Assembly: GCA_004794655.1 (NCBI GenBank)
Contig: SMMW01000019.1
Coordinates: 124,001 to 188,000, forward strand
Source of the DNA: Marisa cornuarietis
Taxonomy: Eukaryota > Mollusca > Gastropoda > Architaenioglossa > Ampullariidae
DNA: 64,000 bases
Direction: 5' to 3'
Shown: piece after piece, positions 47,201 through 56,186 of the stretch
Numbering within the stretch: the stretch's first letter is position 1
How the letters are laid out: the number at the start of each line of letters is the position of its first letter
Position numbers and translations under genes: made by a program
The notes under the pieces: model-generated
Databases searched by the model: none
What the model was told of the DNA's origin: nothing
What the model saw: the letters and a program-made list of their open reading frames with translations, nothing else

Positions 47201-50200
47201 ACAGGAAATGATTTGTGGTGAAAAAGCACCCTTACGCCAACGGTATCAAGTATTTGCAGACCGCTGGGCCAGAGGCCCGCTAACCTGGTGGCCATTGTCC
47301 CGACAGCAAAAAGTCAGGTGGACTGCTACCCAAGCCGACTCCTGCCGTTCTTTTATGAGGCCAGAACACAGCCGCCAACCGATCAAATGCCGCCGACTGC
47401 CGTTTGCTGACTGTCCTGCACGTTCGGATCATCTTGTCTGCACGAAGGCTTTCCACGTCAAGCGAGACGGGACGGGACGTGGGGTGGGGGGGGGCATTGC
47501 TTCTCCCCCAAGAGTGGCGGATAGACACGGACAGCACCACTAGCAGCCAACTCCTTCACTAGGATCAACAACCCGGCCATGCACCGTCAAGACCCAAAAC
47601 TAAAGATAATCTGACAGCTTACACAAAGCACTGGCGTTCTAGACTGCTCAACCCAAGTACTAACGCACTTGACTGACTGCCTATATGAGGCTCTGGCGTG
47701 ACATACTAGATTGACTGCCCACATCAGACACTGACACACTAGACTGACTGCCCACATCAGTCACTGACAAACAAGAATGATGGCCCACATCAGTCACTGA
47801 CACAAAAGACTGACTGTCCACATCAGACACTGCCACACAAGACTGACTGCCCACATTAGTCACTGACACACAAGACTGACTGCCCACATCAGACACTGAC
47901 ACACAAGACTGACTGCCCACATCAGACACTGACACACAAGACTGACTGTCCACATCAGACACTGACACACAAGACTGACTGTCCACATCAGACACTGACA
48001 CACAAGACTGACTGCCCACATCAGTCACTGATACACAAGAATGACGGCCCACATCAGTCACTGACACAAAAGACTGACTGCCCACATGACTCACTGACAT
48101 ACAAGAATGACTGCCCACATCAGTCACTGACACACAAGACTGACTGCCCACATCAGTCACTGACACACTAGACTGACTGCCCACATCAGTCACTGACACA
48201 CAAGACTGACTGCCCACATTAGTCACTGATACACGACTAGACTGACTGCCCACGTTTCGGACAGTCGTAACAAGAAGGCAGTTAAATGCGTTACTCAGCT
48301 AAAATTCCTTCCATGTAGTCACTTTATTTCAAATGATCTGTAATGTACAGTCTCTACATTGTACTGATATATAAGTTCTACAAAAACGACTACTGTGTGG
48401 CTCTTTCTATTGTGTTGAAAAGAAATACAGAGCATAGTCTTGGGTGGTGAGGCACGCCTTTCATCCACGCATGACAATGGCGACTCACCATATCTGACTC
48501 AACACTCGTAGCGACAACCCGGACTTGAGAAACAGATCCCTCACGTTTTCTCCTGCAAATAAAAAAATAAATAATAAGAACAAACTATGCAAGTACATTC
48601 TAGTTTGTCAGCGCTTCATCAACATTCAAAAAAGCTTGACAGTTTCAGCAAGTATGCCACAATTTACAAGGAAACATAAACAGCTACAAGCCTACAAATT
48701 ACACCTTTCATACGAAAATATATGTATACATCCTAAATTCTTTAATATATGTCTAGCGACTTAATAAAGAGTTGTACAAGGAGAACCCCACTCCCGCGCG
48801 AAATGTAGCCTGAGACTGGTGAGCGGGGTGGTTGTTGAATGAGCTGTAAGACTACAGGCTGCCTCTCATTTATTTCACACTCAGCTGCTGTATTCGGAAG
48901 AACGGCAGGACTTGGCGAGTCAGTCAGCAACATGGCGTTACCGAACACTCCGACAGCTCAAGAATTTCGCACATGCACAATCCCCCCCCCCTCCATCCTT
49001 TTACAAAACAGTGGAACCTGTCTTCAGCAACGTCTGTCAGCAGCGAGCAGCGTCAGATTAAAGGGTTGTCATCAGAAGTACACCAAACATATCCATCCTG
49101 GTGACTTCAAGACAGCCACCCCAATATAAAAGCCGAGTACAACTTCGGTGGGGCATCCTTTTATTTATTGATACAAGGACGTGCACCCGATTCACACCCA
49201 TAATGCACAGCGCTACCATCACTATTACTGCGAAAGCAGCTACAGAAGGGCCATGTTGCTGAAACAGTAGCTATAGAAAGACCCTGTTACTGAGATAGTA
49301 GCTATAGAAAGGCCCTGTCACTGACAGTAGCAATAGAAAGGCCCTGTTACTGAGATAGTAGCTATAGAAATGCCCTCTCACTGACAGTAGCAACAGAAAG
49401 ACCCCGTCACTGACAGTAACTATAGAAAGACCCTGTTACTGAGACAGTAGTTATAGAAACGCCCCGTCACTGACACTAGCTATAGAAAGGCCCTGTTACT
49501 AAGACTCACAGTTCTAGGATTGCCTCAGTCTCTACGTATACTGAGGCTCATCACAGACAAGGACACTAAGACAGTTCCCGTAGTGAGTTTCCATATAGAG
49601 GGGCACTGGGACAACACTGTACGACACGTTACCAACATGATGGATGTGTAACTCTGGCCTTTAGAAAGAACGAACCAACAAAAACCAACACACAAATGAG
49701 CAGGTAAATTCTCATATCATGAGCGAGCTGACTGGTTCACCCGACACCGAGACATCGTAACCGCATATTTTATCAGCGGGAAACCTGATTCACAAGCCGG
49801 AATAAAAACGAGCTGAAGACATTTAAAAGGCAGATAAACACCTACTAAACCGGCATTGTTATTGGATAACAGCTTCAGAAAGGCACTGTTACTGGGACAG
49901 TAGCTAGAGAACACCACTACTGCAGACTGCAATAGCTAAATAAAAGGCAATACTGTAGACTGCGGTAGATTGTTAACATACTGCTGACCAAGATGATGTT
50001 TGCTGTACATGACCGCACTACCCGCCTACAGCCGACATATTGGACGCACTGACATGTTACATGTAGAGGCACACTGTTGCTCACAGTCTGACGTGTTACA
50101 TGTGGAGGCACAGTGCTACATGCAGAGATACAGCAGTGTTGTATACTCTATCTGATGTATCACATGTAGAGGTATATACAGCAGTAATGAATACTATATC

Positions 50201-53200
50201 TGATGTATAATAATCTGATGTATTACAAATATAAGTACAGCAGTGCTGTATACTCTGATGTATCCCATGTAAAGGTATATACAGCAGTAATGTATACTAT
50301 ATCTATGTAGAGGTACGGCAGTGGTGTGTACTATATATGACATGTTACGTTTAGAAATATTGTATACTATATCCATAGTGTCATATATATTGACACACTT
50401 CTATAAAGTTCACTCGTGCCTCAGCTACAGCCACGCTGATTTGTACCATAAGCACTTTCTTACATTCCCTTTGTTCTTCTCTCACCCCTCACTCTCTCAA
50501 GACATAAGCCAATAGTTCCGTCGCACCGACCCTGCCACCATAAACAAGCAGAGCACAGCAATGGCCATGACTGAGAACTGGCTATTTGTTCTCCAGTTAA
50601 TGGCCTCCTCAAGTCATTAACAGTATTATGCACTCACATGACCATATTTTACAACAACAACATGCTTTTTACACGTTTGAGCAGGAAGATGGCGCACACA
50701 AAGATCCCACTGTAAAGGGACATAATCATAAGACTAGCGATAGAAGTTTGGGCAGAAAAGAAAGTTGGAGGCGGAAGCAGTAAGTGTTGTCGATCCTAAC
50801 CTAATATATTTACGTGCCACTGTAACAAGGGAAGTCACAGGGACAAGTAGTCGACTAGTCGCCAGTGAAGTCGCCCCTGCTTGTATTTTCCGTACACCTC
50901 ACAAATGTAACCACTGAACAACACTGTCTCATGACAAATGTCAGGTGTAGTAAGTCCTGTCTCATGACAAATGTAGGGTGTAGTAGGTCCTGTCTCATGA
51001 CGAATGTAGGGTGTGTAGTAGGTTCTGTCTCATGGCGAATGTAGTGTGTAGTAAGTCCTGTCTCATGACGAATGTAGGGTGTAGTAAGTCCTGTCTCATG
51101 ACAAAAGTAAAGGATCGACAACCCTTCCTGCTCTCACCACCAGCTTTTTCGCCCGCCCAGACTTTCTCCACTAGTCTTACGATTACGTATGATAGTCATT
51201 GAGGATAAGTCGTCACACTACGGACTTGAATTACTGGACTGGTTGCAGACGATTTTTTTCAGTTAAGTTATAGAACGAGGCTTTTGACTACAAAGCTTCC
51301 GGTTTATTCACATTCATTGTTAAGGCTCGCCGAGACTAACAGCTAGCGAAGGACATCGCAAGAGGCTCAGCGTTGGTCTCGGCAAACAGACAGCAGTCCA
51401 CCTATACACGTCCGTGGTCACACTGAGGTCAACGCAACTTCTTCAACAAAGTTACCGGGTTGACACGTGGATAACTCCTGTTATGGTCTTATCGGGATGA
51501 AATAATACACCAGGACAGAAGGCCGACAAAAATGTACAACGCTCATTTAACTTGATTGCTTTCAAAATAAAAAAATTAGGTTGAAATTTTCATCGCGTTT
51601 TGTTCAGAGGTGTGTAATGTGGGTGAGGAGGGGGAAGGGAGGTGGTATTCACCCAGATATTGAGAAGTAGTATCTTGCACTGAACTTCCCGCAATCATTA
51701 CAAAAAATGTTGTACCCGTAGTCATGTTTGAAGACAGTCTGTCACTGGCTGTAAAGTGAAACAATCACTGGTCATAAGCTGATAATTCACAGCACATGAA
51801 TCGCTCAATATCCTGTCGCCTGCCAGCCTGAGATGACGGCTGTTGGTTACCGTGAGCTGTGCACAAAAAAACAAGCAGCGGCGACTGCACGTCACTTCTT
51901 GTCACTGTGACAGGGGCCAGCGACTACTTGTCACTGTGACAGGGGGCCGGAGACTACTTGTCATTGTGACAGGGACCGGTGACTACTTGTCATTGTGACA
52001 GGAGCCAGCGACTTCTTGTCACTGTGACAGGGGCCGGAGACTACTTGTCACTGTGACAGGGGCCGGAGACTACTTGTCACTGTGACAGGGGCCGGAGACT
52101 ACTTGACATTGTGTTACTGGCCGGCGACTCATCTGTTAGAACGAGGGAACAGCTGACTACCCTTCAGGCTCAGTTCGCTGACATGCTCACCACTGACAGC
52201 CAATATTTCGCTGACAGCTGACCCTCTTTGTGACACAAAAGGCGCTTTCCTCTTTTACTCGAGGACTGTTAAACATTCTTCTGTCCCGCAACACTCACCA
52301 GGCTGCAGCTGTCGCCGAACTACTTGAATTATCTTTCAGGAACTGTTTCACACGCTTACGTTTTTTTCCTTGCTAAAGGATATCACTTGTATTTATCAGC
52401 CCACCCCCTTCCCATGTCAAGGATGCCCCCCCCCTTACATTCGCGCACCTCCCCGACACAACATAAGCTAACACGACACTAACACAAGCTAACACGACAC
52501 TAACATAAGCTAACACGAAAGTAATACAAATGGAAAGTGAACGACTGGCTTCTTCCTGTCGTAGCTACCATTTTTGTGTTTCTCTAGTGAAGGGAAAGCC
52601 CTCTAGAAGTTTATATTCAGAAAAGAAACTTTGACGGTATGTTTTAGTTTTCTTCTGAGACTTTTTCGCGCGCCTCAAACCACGTTCTATGAAAAAGAAA
52701 TAATGGAAAGTGTGAAGAGTGAGTGTGACGAGGAACATACCCCATGCCCATTGGAGGACGTGCGTAGCAGCCACCAGAGTATGTTCTGAAAAAGAGCGAC
52801 AGAAGAAGGCAGAAGGAAAAGCGAATAGGCAGATGCAGACTGACAAAAAAAAGGTAAAAAGAATTCTAGTTAGGATAATTCAGTTATTACTGCCTGTACA
52901 AGCCAGTCGGCATTACCTAGTAAGTAGCCGTCCAAGGGTCCCTGACTGTAGAACAGTAGCTCATACAGCGCCCTCTGTTCGTCACTAACGGCCGGCCAGT
53001 TAAGACCATCTGAAACAAAAGTTAAACATCAGTCAGACTCACACTGCCAGGTGTCCTGATATAGGTTGGCCGGTCACCGCGACATTGTCATTGTTGTAAA
53101 GCTATAGGAAAGCAAACCCAGATAAAGTGGCCAAGAGATGTGTATGTGACATTCACTTGCCTTGTGCCAGGGATTATCTTGGAAGATTCTACAGCGACTG

Positions 53201-56186
53201 TTCTACACAAAAACATTACTAGAAGTACACAGACAATTATTTTTAAAGCCAAAATATGTTGCTGAACTTCTGTAAGCCAAAAGTCCAGAAATGTCCAAAC
53301 TGTCGCATAACGCCGCTCTCACGCAGAGCAACAAAGGTGGTGAAAACCTGTGATTGTCTGAATAAATCTGAATAAAATGTATTATTTAATTTTAGTCGAA
53401 AAGATAATTTCTCGCAGATTTTCCTTCTACCCTCTCATCGTCCGTTATCGTGTTGCAGGTAGTCAGGGTTATTCTAAGACCGCACAGGTGTCTTCGTCGT
53501 CCACTCCTTGATCTGCAACTGTTTCGAGCACCGAACCTGTGTGGAACCATCTTCGGCTGGGTTAAGGTTGTAAACTAGAGCAGAGTTGCTAAGTATGTAA
53601 AGGTGTAGTTACTGTAGGGTCTTAAAATCTTTACCGTCCACATCTTCTTGGCCATCAAGATTTTCCCGTCTATACTCAACCTGCATTAAGGTTGAACAAT
53701 GTTGTTAAGATCAAGATTTACGATTGTGCAGGCAAGAAAAACGTTTGTCCGAGAAGACTGGTGCTTGATTCTGATTTTGCATTAGTTTGAAGTAATAATC
53801 AAGTTAGCCCCAAGGGTCCCTTAGTCACAATAAAATGTTAACATTTCAACAGCCTTGTCGACCACCGCAATCAGCTCTAAGCCCGTCTCTCAGGGGCATA
53901 TCCTGGGTGGGCGGATTGGTGCTCAAATGTCGAGCCACGCCATGTCAACTGCAGCAGTTGCCGAACAGGCAAGACTAGCCTAAATAGCGGCATGTAGAAA
54001 TAGTGCTGGGGCATGTAGAAATAATGCTGGGGCACGTAGAAATAATGCTGGGGCATGTGGAAACTGCGCTGGGGAACGTAGAAACAATAGTGCTGGCGCA
54101 TACGGAAACAGTACTGTGCTATGGGGGGGTAAGATAAAGAATTCTGCTCATATATTTCTTCAATCAGAGAGAGAGAGAGTACAATCAGTAAAGCAACCCA
54201 TCACACTCGTCATCATTATCATCCCCTTAAATAATTAACAGGTAGCGATCGGACTCGAAGCAAGCCTGGCAGACCAATCGTCGGGTGGACATAATGGGAG
54301 GTGGCAGCGGTGAAGGCGCCAACGAGGCCGATCTTGAGCGCCTCTGAGTAGGTCCCCTGCCACGATCTGAACCTTCCCGGGAAGAGACACACACGTGCAT
54401 ACAAATGGGATCGTTATCTAGATATACGGCGAGATGAGTAGTTTGAGAAGAGGATTCACTCTTGTCTTAGTCTCTGACAGTATCTGTCTAAACTGTAACG
54501 ATGTAATCCACTGTAAGACGACCATTCGCTCATATGCTATATGAATAAAACATAACGCATGCCGGCCGGCATGAGACGCGCGCGAATATAAATGGAATCG
54601 CTAGCTAGGTATACAACGAGATGAGTATTTTGAGACGAGGATTCACTCTTGTCTTAGTCTCTGACAGTATCTGTCCAGACTGTAACGATGTAATCCACTG
54701 TAAGACAATATGTACTGAATAAAACGATGTAATCCACTCTGGGATGACAATTCACATATATGCAATTATAATATATGTCTAAAAGAGAAACATCGTCTTT
54801 ACTGAAGTGACCCGTCACATGACGGAAATGACCCGTTGAGATCTGCCTACGCATGCGCACTTTGAGACGCGAATGGCTATCTCGCGCGAAAGTTCAGATC
54901 GTGACACTCCCATCTAACGGCCTGTCCTCTCTACGGTGTTGGTCTACGTACAGTGCATCACCTTTAATATGGCATGATAGTAAGGTGCGGCATGATAGTT
55001 AAATGCTATATACAGCGGGTATGTTCGTAAGAAAAGTGCGTGAAGAGGACAGCTGTAGTACTGGACGTGAAATTATGAACAGTTACGCAGTTATTCAATC
55101 CGTGAGAGATTTTCAGTTTGTAATGAGTTTCTAACATCCTCAGTTCCGATCTGTCTGATGCCTGTTGGTTACATCTAACTGTTGTAGCCTGTCGCAGTCT
55201 ATTTCAAGAGCGGATGATAAAACCGATTTGTTTTGGAGACTATAATAATCAGCTATGATGTCCCTACAGATGGTCAGCTATGTGGCCTGTACAAATAGGT
55301 AGGATGCCACTCTAAATGGTATGATGCTTCTGCAAATAGTTAGCTCTGTGGCATCTACAACCAGAAAATACCAGATGAAAGAATACCGATGCGGATTGCC
55401 TGTAAATCAAGCTATACGGCGTTTATCAGGTTTATCAGGATAGTGAGTTTTGCTTCCTTGGTAATGGAAGTTTCCGGGCGAGGTGTGGGGATGTTTCCAG
55501 TAAATGCTAACGCGGCAATGGCGCCCTGTGCGACAATCACAGTGGCACAAGGCCACGCGCTGTTGACTGTGCAGACAGGTGTTGCTTGTTGTGTCCACAC
55601 ATCCTCGTGCCGGGCGAGTCTGGCGCAATGACTACAAACCACTGGCGCAGTGATGAGAACTCATCTTTCATTCCCGTATCCGACGGTCACCTACGTCATA
55701 CATCGTGTGTTGAGCTTTGTTGCTAGGATACAGCTGTCCTGTGGTTATCGTCTCTCACCTGCCCATGTTTCAACTGATGCGCCGAATCGTAAAAACATCG
55801 CGAAGTCCGTCATTTTGTGTCAGTCTGTAGCAGTCACCAAAATATTATAAGCAGACGTCTGGCGGTTTGTAGCACCGTCAGTACTTTTTTTTTTTAGGTC
55901 ATTCTAACAGTCTTGTAGGTTGGCACTGCCCTGGGTTTTTTTTCAGTCTTTACTGACATGTGACACTCGGACACACAAGCACATCGATCAGCCGAACAGA
56001 TCATGAGCGACTCAACGCCGTGAGTGGAGGCTGCGAGCAGACGACAGAAATGGCTGCCACCAGTTAGTGTACTTCAGTACAACACGTGACGCGAGCACTC
56101 GCCCCCACATGACTTTAAACAAACAGACGACACTATGCAAGCTCACGATCAAGGGTCTTACCTGCTTTGCCTCCTCCCTCCTCCAT
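34741..56186 (-). CDS. Gene A: EPS15/intersectin-like EH-domain endocytic adaptor (13 exons)
   Basis: Thirteen minus-strand exons join with matching phase at every junction and give about 515 residues. Order: EH1 (about 13-100), EH2 (about 113-200), linker, coiled coil (about 218-338), DPF (348-350), NPF (381-383), acidic KKEEDEAED patch, second coil (about 483-503). EH domains bind NPF peptides; DPF peptides bind the AP-2 appendage; coils in EPS15 and intersectin drive oligomerisation. The likely role is a cytosolic adaptor in clathrin-mediated endocytosis, by family inference. Two EH domains recall intersectin, but no SH3 domains were found; EPS15 usually has three EH domains. The start is chosen because ATG 56186 has an upstream in-frame TAG. 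The gene ends at the TAA at 34741, or else the good donor at 34758 leads to exons not found. A specific orthologue cannot be named. Confidence 0.8.
35455..35474. repeat. (TTA)n microsatellite
   Basis: Run of TTA/ATT trinucleotides in intron 12 of gene A. Confidence 0.9.
35932..36222 (-). CDS. Gene A exon 12 (NPF motif and acidic patch)
   Basis: The acceptor GTTTTTCAG precedes 36222 and the donor GCGCCAG/GTGTGT follows 35932; phase 1 at both ends. It encodes 97 residues including DKIEVYLPFAFNPFDVA, where NPF is the core EH-domain ligand, and SSHSTSKKEEDEAEDLTFQE, an acidic cluster. An NPF inside an EH protein allows self-interaction or head-to-tail oligomers. The unspliced continuation to 35864 is intronic. 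Confidence 0.8.
36515..36587 (-). CDS. Gene A exon 11 (DPF motif)
   Basis: The acceptor GATTTCCCCAG precedes 36587 and the donor CGAAAAG/GTGACA follows 36515. It reads RLSACLTQATKDPDPFHQLF then EQRK. DPDPF contains DPF, the AP-2 alpha-appendage binding tripeptide repeated in EPS15; only one copy is seen here. Phase 0 in, phase 1 out. Confidence 0.75.
37158..37272 (-). CDS. Gene A exon 10 (coiled coil)
   Basis: The acceptor TTGCTTCAG precedes 37272 and the donor AACAGG/GTAAGA follows 37158. It reads LKKEHERVRQDTVKIILAEQ then KLSTDIAAIKKDTDELNR. Heptad spacing of I/L/V is clear. Phase 2 in, 0 out. Confidence 0.8.
37462..37571 (-). CDS. Gene A exon 9 (coiled coil)
   Basis: The acceptor CATTACTTGCAG precedes 37571 and the donor CTTCAG/GTAACT follows 37462. 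It reads YTLQKKSGELSVEEDVFKTN then LAREKKEIENLEDLVF, charged and helical. The acceptor sequence is repeated in the intron next to it (37572-37800). Confidence 0.8.
37572..37800 (-). repeat. Minisatellite that starts at the exon 9 splice acceptor
   Basis: About ten degenerate copies of a unit like ACTACAAGTAATGAACAGGG (plus view), roughly 22 bases, run out from the exon 9 border. On the coding strand each copy reads CCTGTTCATTACTTGTAGT, close to the true acceptor TTACTTGCAG/TA, so the intron carries a ladder of acceptor-like AGs. Confidence 0.75.
38161..38228. repeat. (CA)n microsatellite
   Basis: Uninterrupted CA run of nearly 70 bases in intron 8 of gene A. Confidence 0.97.
38337..38417 (-). 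CDS. Gene A exon 8 (coiled coil)
   Basis: The acceptor TCTGTTCTCAG precedes 38417 and the donor GAACTG/GTTTGT follows 38337. It reads EKRKQQVLQENQRLQLQQEK then LQLLTEL, a Gln-rich coil. 27 codons, phase 0 at both ends. Confidence 0.8.
38500..39750 (-). other. Gene A intron 7 with an unexplained open frame
   Basis: Between exons 7 and 8 the minus strand is open from 39369 to 39094. Protein-like stretches include FFIKSVVKGTLVMHGLLDMH and RVYVSTLTTLTRLLAREHFW, ending in VVKLKVVADD and a stop. The plus strand over 39220-39331 also ends in a good donor (GTTACAG/GTGAGT). I recognise no family on either strand. It may be an alternative terminal exon, a fossil insertion or chance. Confidence 0.25.
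39751..39796 (-). CDS. Gene A exon 7 (start of coiled coil)
   Basis: The acceptor CGTGTTGCAG precedes 39796 and the donor TTTAAAG/GTAAGA follows 39751. It reads VQKYEENKQKLMSLK; small exon, phase 2 in and 0 out, fully compatible with both neighbours. Confidence 0.8.
39858..39893. repeat. Alternating purine-pyrimidine tract (CA)n(CG)n
   Basis: CACACACGCACACACACGCG continuing into CGCGCGCGCGC. Alternating CG runs are the best Z-DNA formers. It sits about 65 bases upstream of exon 7. Confidence 0.85.
39900..41280. other. Gene A intron 6 (part), no gene recognised
   Basis: Overlapping small ORFs at 39973-40216 and 40499-40843 have no motifs. Two similar GGCGGCGCGAT elements occur at about 40648 and 40685, perhaps a short duplication. 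Confidence 0.4.
41285..41370 (-). mobile_element. LINE 3' end fragment
   Basis: Minus strand: TTTGTAAAGCGCCATGAGC, then GGCGCTATAAAAATAATATT and a TTATTATTA tail. It matches the design of the 3' end at 27968-28030 (AAAGCGCTCTGAGC, GGCGCTACA, ATTATTATT), so both are tails of the same LINE type; only the tail remains here. Confidence 0.7.
41400..41967. other. Gene A intron 6 (part), no gene recognised
   Basis: G-rich tract near 41424-41446 and short ORFs on both strands (41646-41973) without motif. Confidence 0.4.
41968..43790 (+). mobile_element. PIF/Harbinger-like element, copy 2 (transposase fragment)
   Basis: Near 42380-42570 the plus strand reads MCKFRFSRRHILRLTDAI and then VCLSLKFYATGISQDV. 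The FRxS...L pattern followed by L(R/K)FYATG is characteristic of PIF/Harbinger (HARBI1-like) transposases. Only the N-terminal part survives; the DDE catalytic region was not found. Another coding-like block, CEMLFPSLEGFKPYMFEPED with DDEVRLHNTTW and a GTAAGC donor at about 43066, lies downstream. Much of the element aligns with 17013-18000. The insertion lies in intron 6 of gene A. Confidence 0.65.
44205..44365 (-). mobile_element. tRNA-derived SINE copy
   Basis: Matches 60003-60195 in the order CCACCAACTAAGGCTAT, CAGCCAGCCCTGTAAACA, CAGAGAAAGA, GAGAGCTGAACCCAGG. The last is the complement of a B-box-like CCTGGGTTCAGC. The A-box end is degraded. Confidence 0.7.
44687..44771 (-). CDS. Gene A exon 6 (linker after EH2)
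   Basis: The acceptor TATGCTGCAG precedes 44771 and the donor AAGACG/GTAAGT follows 44687. It reads KSLAGPVDVFVLLPDRVAPQ then SLQSRKR, in the place where EH proteins usually have a xPLPxxLPPxLxPPS tail; here that tail is diverged. Phase 1 in, 2 out. Confidence 0.75.
44950..45006. repeat. (CT)n(CTCA)n(CA)n simple repeat
   Basis: Mixed CT, CTCA and CA units just downstream of exon 5. Confidence 0.9.
45074..45223 (-). CDS. Gene A exon 5 (EH2, second half)
   Basis: The acceptor CGTGCTGCAG precedes 45223 and the donor CCGCCG/GTTAGT follows 45074. It reads ETVRAVFEPARQSPEVLARV, then WDLADVSRDGRLDEQEF and CLACHLL. WDLADVSRDGRLDEQEF is a textbook EH signature with the EF-hand loop D-V-S-R-D-G-R-L-D-E-Q-E intact, so this loop could bind calcium. 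Confidence 0.85.
45527..45759 (-). CDS. Gene A exon 4 (EH1 end, linker, EH2 start)
   Basis: The acceptor GTTGCACAG precedes 45759 and the donor ATTAGCA/GTGAGT follows 45527. It reads NLADVSKDNVLNVHEFVLAM, then GLLKGLQLPPTLPRKLTPP, the classic tail of an EH domain, then VTAQEKEGYTRLFQALDSNG opening EH2. In EH1 the loop is D-V-S-K-D-N-V-L-N, with Asn for Gly and Asn for Asp, so calcium binding is doubtful there. Confidence 0.85.
45800..47680. other. Gene A intron 3 (part), no gene recognised
   Basis: Contains a (GT)n tract near 45971-45990, a GAGTGGCGAGTGGCGAG duplication near 46232 and overlapping ORFs at 47169-47543 in GC-richer DNA. No exon-like element. Confidence 0.4.
47690..48245. repeat. 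33-bp minisatellite, about 17 copies
   Basis: Unit of 33 bases, for example AGACTGACTGCCCACATCAG followed by ACACTGACACACA. The period is divisible by three, so the minus strand stays open as (VGSQSCVSVTD)n for 190 codons. No splice sites, so not a gene. Variants (CCCACATCAGTC/CCCACATCAGAC, TGTCC for TGCCC) come in runs, showing recent local homogenisation. Confidence 0.92.
48489..48552 (-). CDS. Gene A exon 3 (EH1 middle)
   Basis: The acceptor TTTATTTGCAG precedes 48552 and the donor GATATG/GTGAGT follows 48489. It reads ENVRDLFLKSGLSLRVLSQI with the Trp codon split over the intron (IW/NLAD). Typical EH helix B-C sequence. Phase 1 in, 2 out. Confidence 0.82.
48560..49235. other. Gene A intron 2 (part), no gene recognised
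   Basis: No recognised feature apart from a C-rich run near 48981-48991. Confidence 0.4.
49240..49500. repeat. ~31-bp minisatellite (CTGTTACTGAGATAGTAGC)
   Basis: About eight copies of a unit reading CTGTTACTGAGATAGTAGCT then ATAGAAAGGCC, with CTGTCACTGACAGTAGC variants. Intronic. Confidence 0.85.
49505..50935. other. Gene A intron 2 (part) with degenerate AT-rich repeats
   Basis: At 50110-50345 a loose ~60-bp repeat (GTATACTATATCTGATGTAT, GTAGAGGTATATACAGCAG) occurs about four times. No gene seen. Confidence 0.5.
50940..51110. repeat. ~33-bp minisatellite (GTCCTGTCTCATGACAAATG)
   Basis: Five copies of a unit with AGTCCTGTCTCATGACGAAT then GTAGGGTGTAGTA. Open on the minus strand as RHETGLTTHYI-type repeats; not coding otherwise. 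Confidence 0.85.
51115..51875. other. Gene A intron 2 (part), no gene recognised
   Basis: Nothing recognised. A CCCAGAT/TTGAGAAGTAGTATCT motif near 51652-51676 resembles CCCAGATTTGGAGAAATAGT at 32971-32990, a possible small dispersed repeat. Confidence 0.4.
51880..52115. repeat. ~31-bp minisatellite with internal palindrome
   Basis: About eight copies of TTGTCACTGTGACAGGGGCC then GGAGACTAC. Each copy contains GTCACTGTGAC, an inverted repeat around a central T. Confidence 0.85.
52120..52910. other. Gene A intron 2 (last part), no gene recognised
   Basis: A small CTAACACGACACTAACATAAG repeat at about 52468-52520. The ORFs on both strands at 52565-52988 overlap exon 2 in antisense or other frames and have no motif. 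Confidence 0.45.
52917..53009 (-). CDS. Gene A exon 2 (EH1 start)
   Basis: The acceptor TTTTGTTTCAG precedes 53009 and the donor TACTAG/GTAATG follows 52917. It reads GLNWPAVSDEQRALYELLFY then SQGPLDGYLLG, matching the EH start pattern W.VS..E...Y..LF....GP..GY..G. 93 bases, phase 1 at both ends. Confidence 0.85.
   Translation of the reverse strand: MVLTGRPLVTNRGRCMSYCSTVRDPWTATY
53015..53980. other. Gene A intron 1 (first part), no gene recognised
   Basis: No feature recognised; ordinary mixed sequence. Confidence 0.4.
53985..54110. repeat. ~23-bp tandem repeat (GGGGCATGTAGAAATAATGCT)
   Basis: Five copies of a unit close to GGGGCATGTAGAAATAATGC, giving (MPQHYFY)n on the minus strand. Confidence 0.85.
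54405..54720. repeat. ~187-bp direct duplication
   Basis: The block from about 54409 (CGAGATGAGTAGTTTGAGA, GGATTCACTCTTGTCTTAGT, CTCTGACAGTATCTGTC, CGATGTAATCCACTGTAAGA) is repeated from about 54596 at about 93% identity by eye. A third partial echo (ACGATGTAATCCACT) follows at about 54724. A GCATGCCGGCCGGCATG palindrome sits between the copies at about 54558-54574. Confidence 0.85.
54800..56160. other. Gene A intron 1 (last part), no gene recognised
   Basis: Short ORFs near 55389-55642 overlap on both strands in CG-richer DNA. No motif or exon borders recognised. Confidence 0.4.
56162..56186 (-). CDS. Gene A exon 1 (start codon)
   Basis: ATG at 56186 opens MEEGGGKA and the exon ends at a strong donor, AAAGCAG/GTAAGA. 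An in-frame TAG lies 18 bases upstream of the ATG with no ATG between. The context GGAATAATGG has the favourable G at +4 and A at -3. Phase 1 joins exon 2 as D-G-L-N-W. Small, but supported by start, donor and phase. Confidence 0.7.

Noticed and set aside
47690..48245. Regular repeats that might suggest a CRISPR array
   Set aside because: Units are contiguous with no unique spacers, and the genome is animal; it is a minisatellite.
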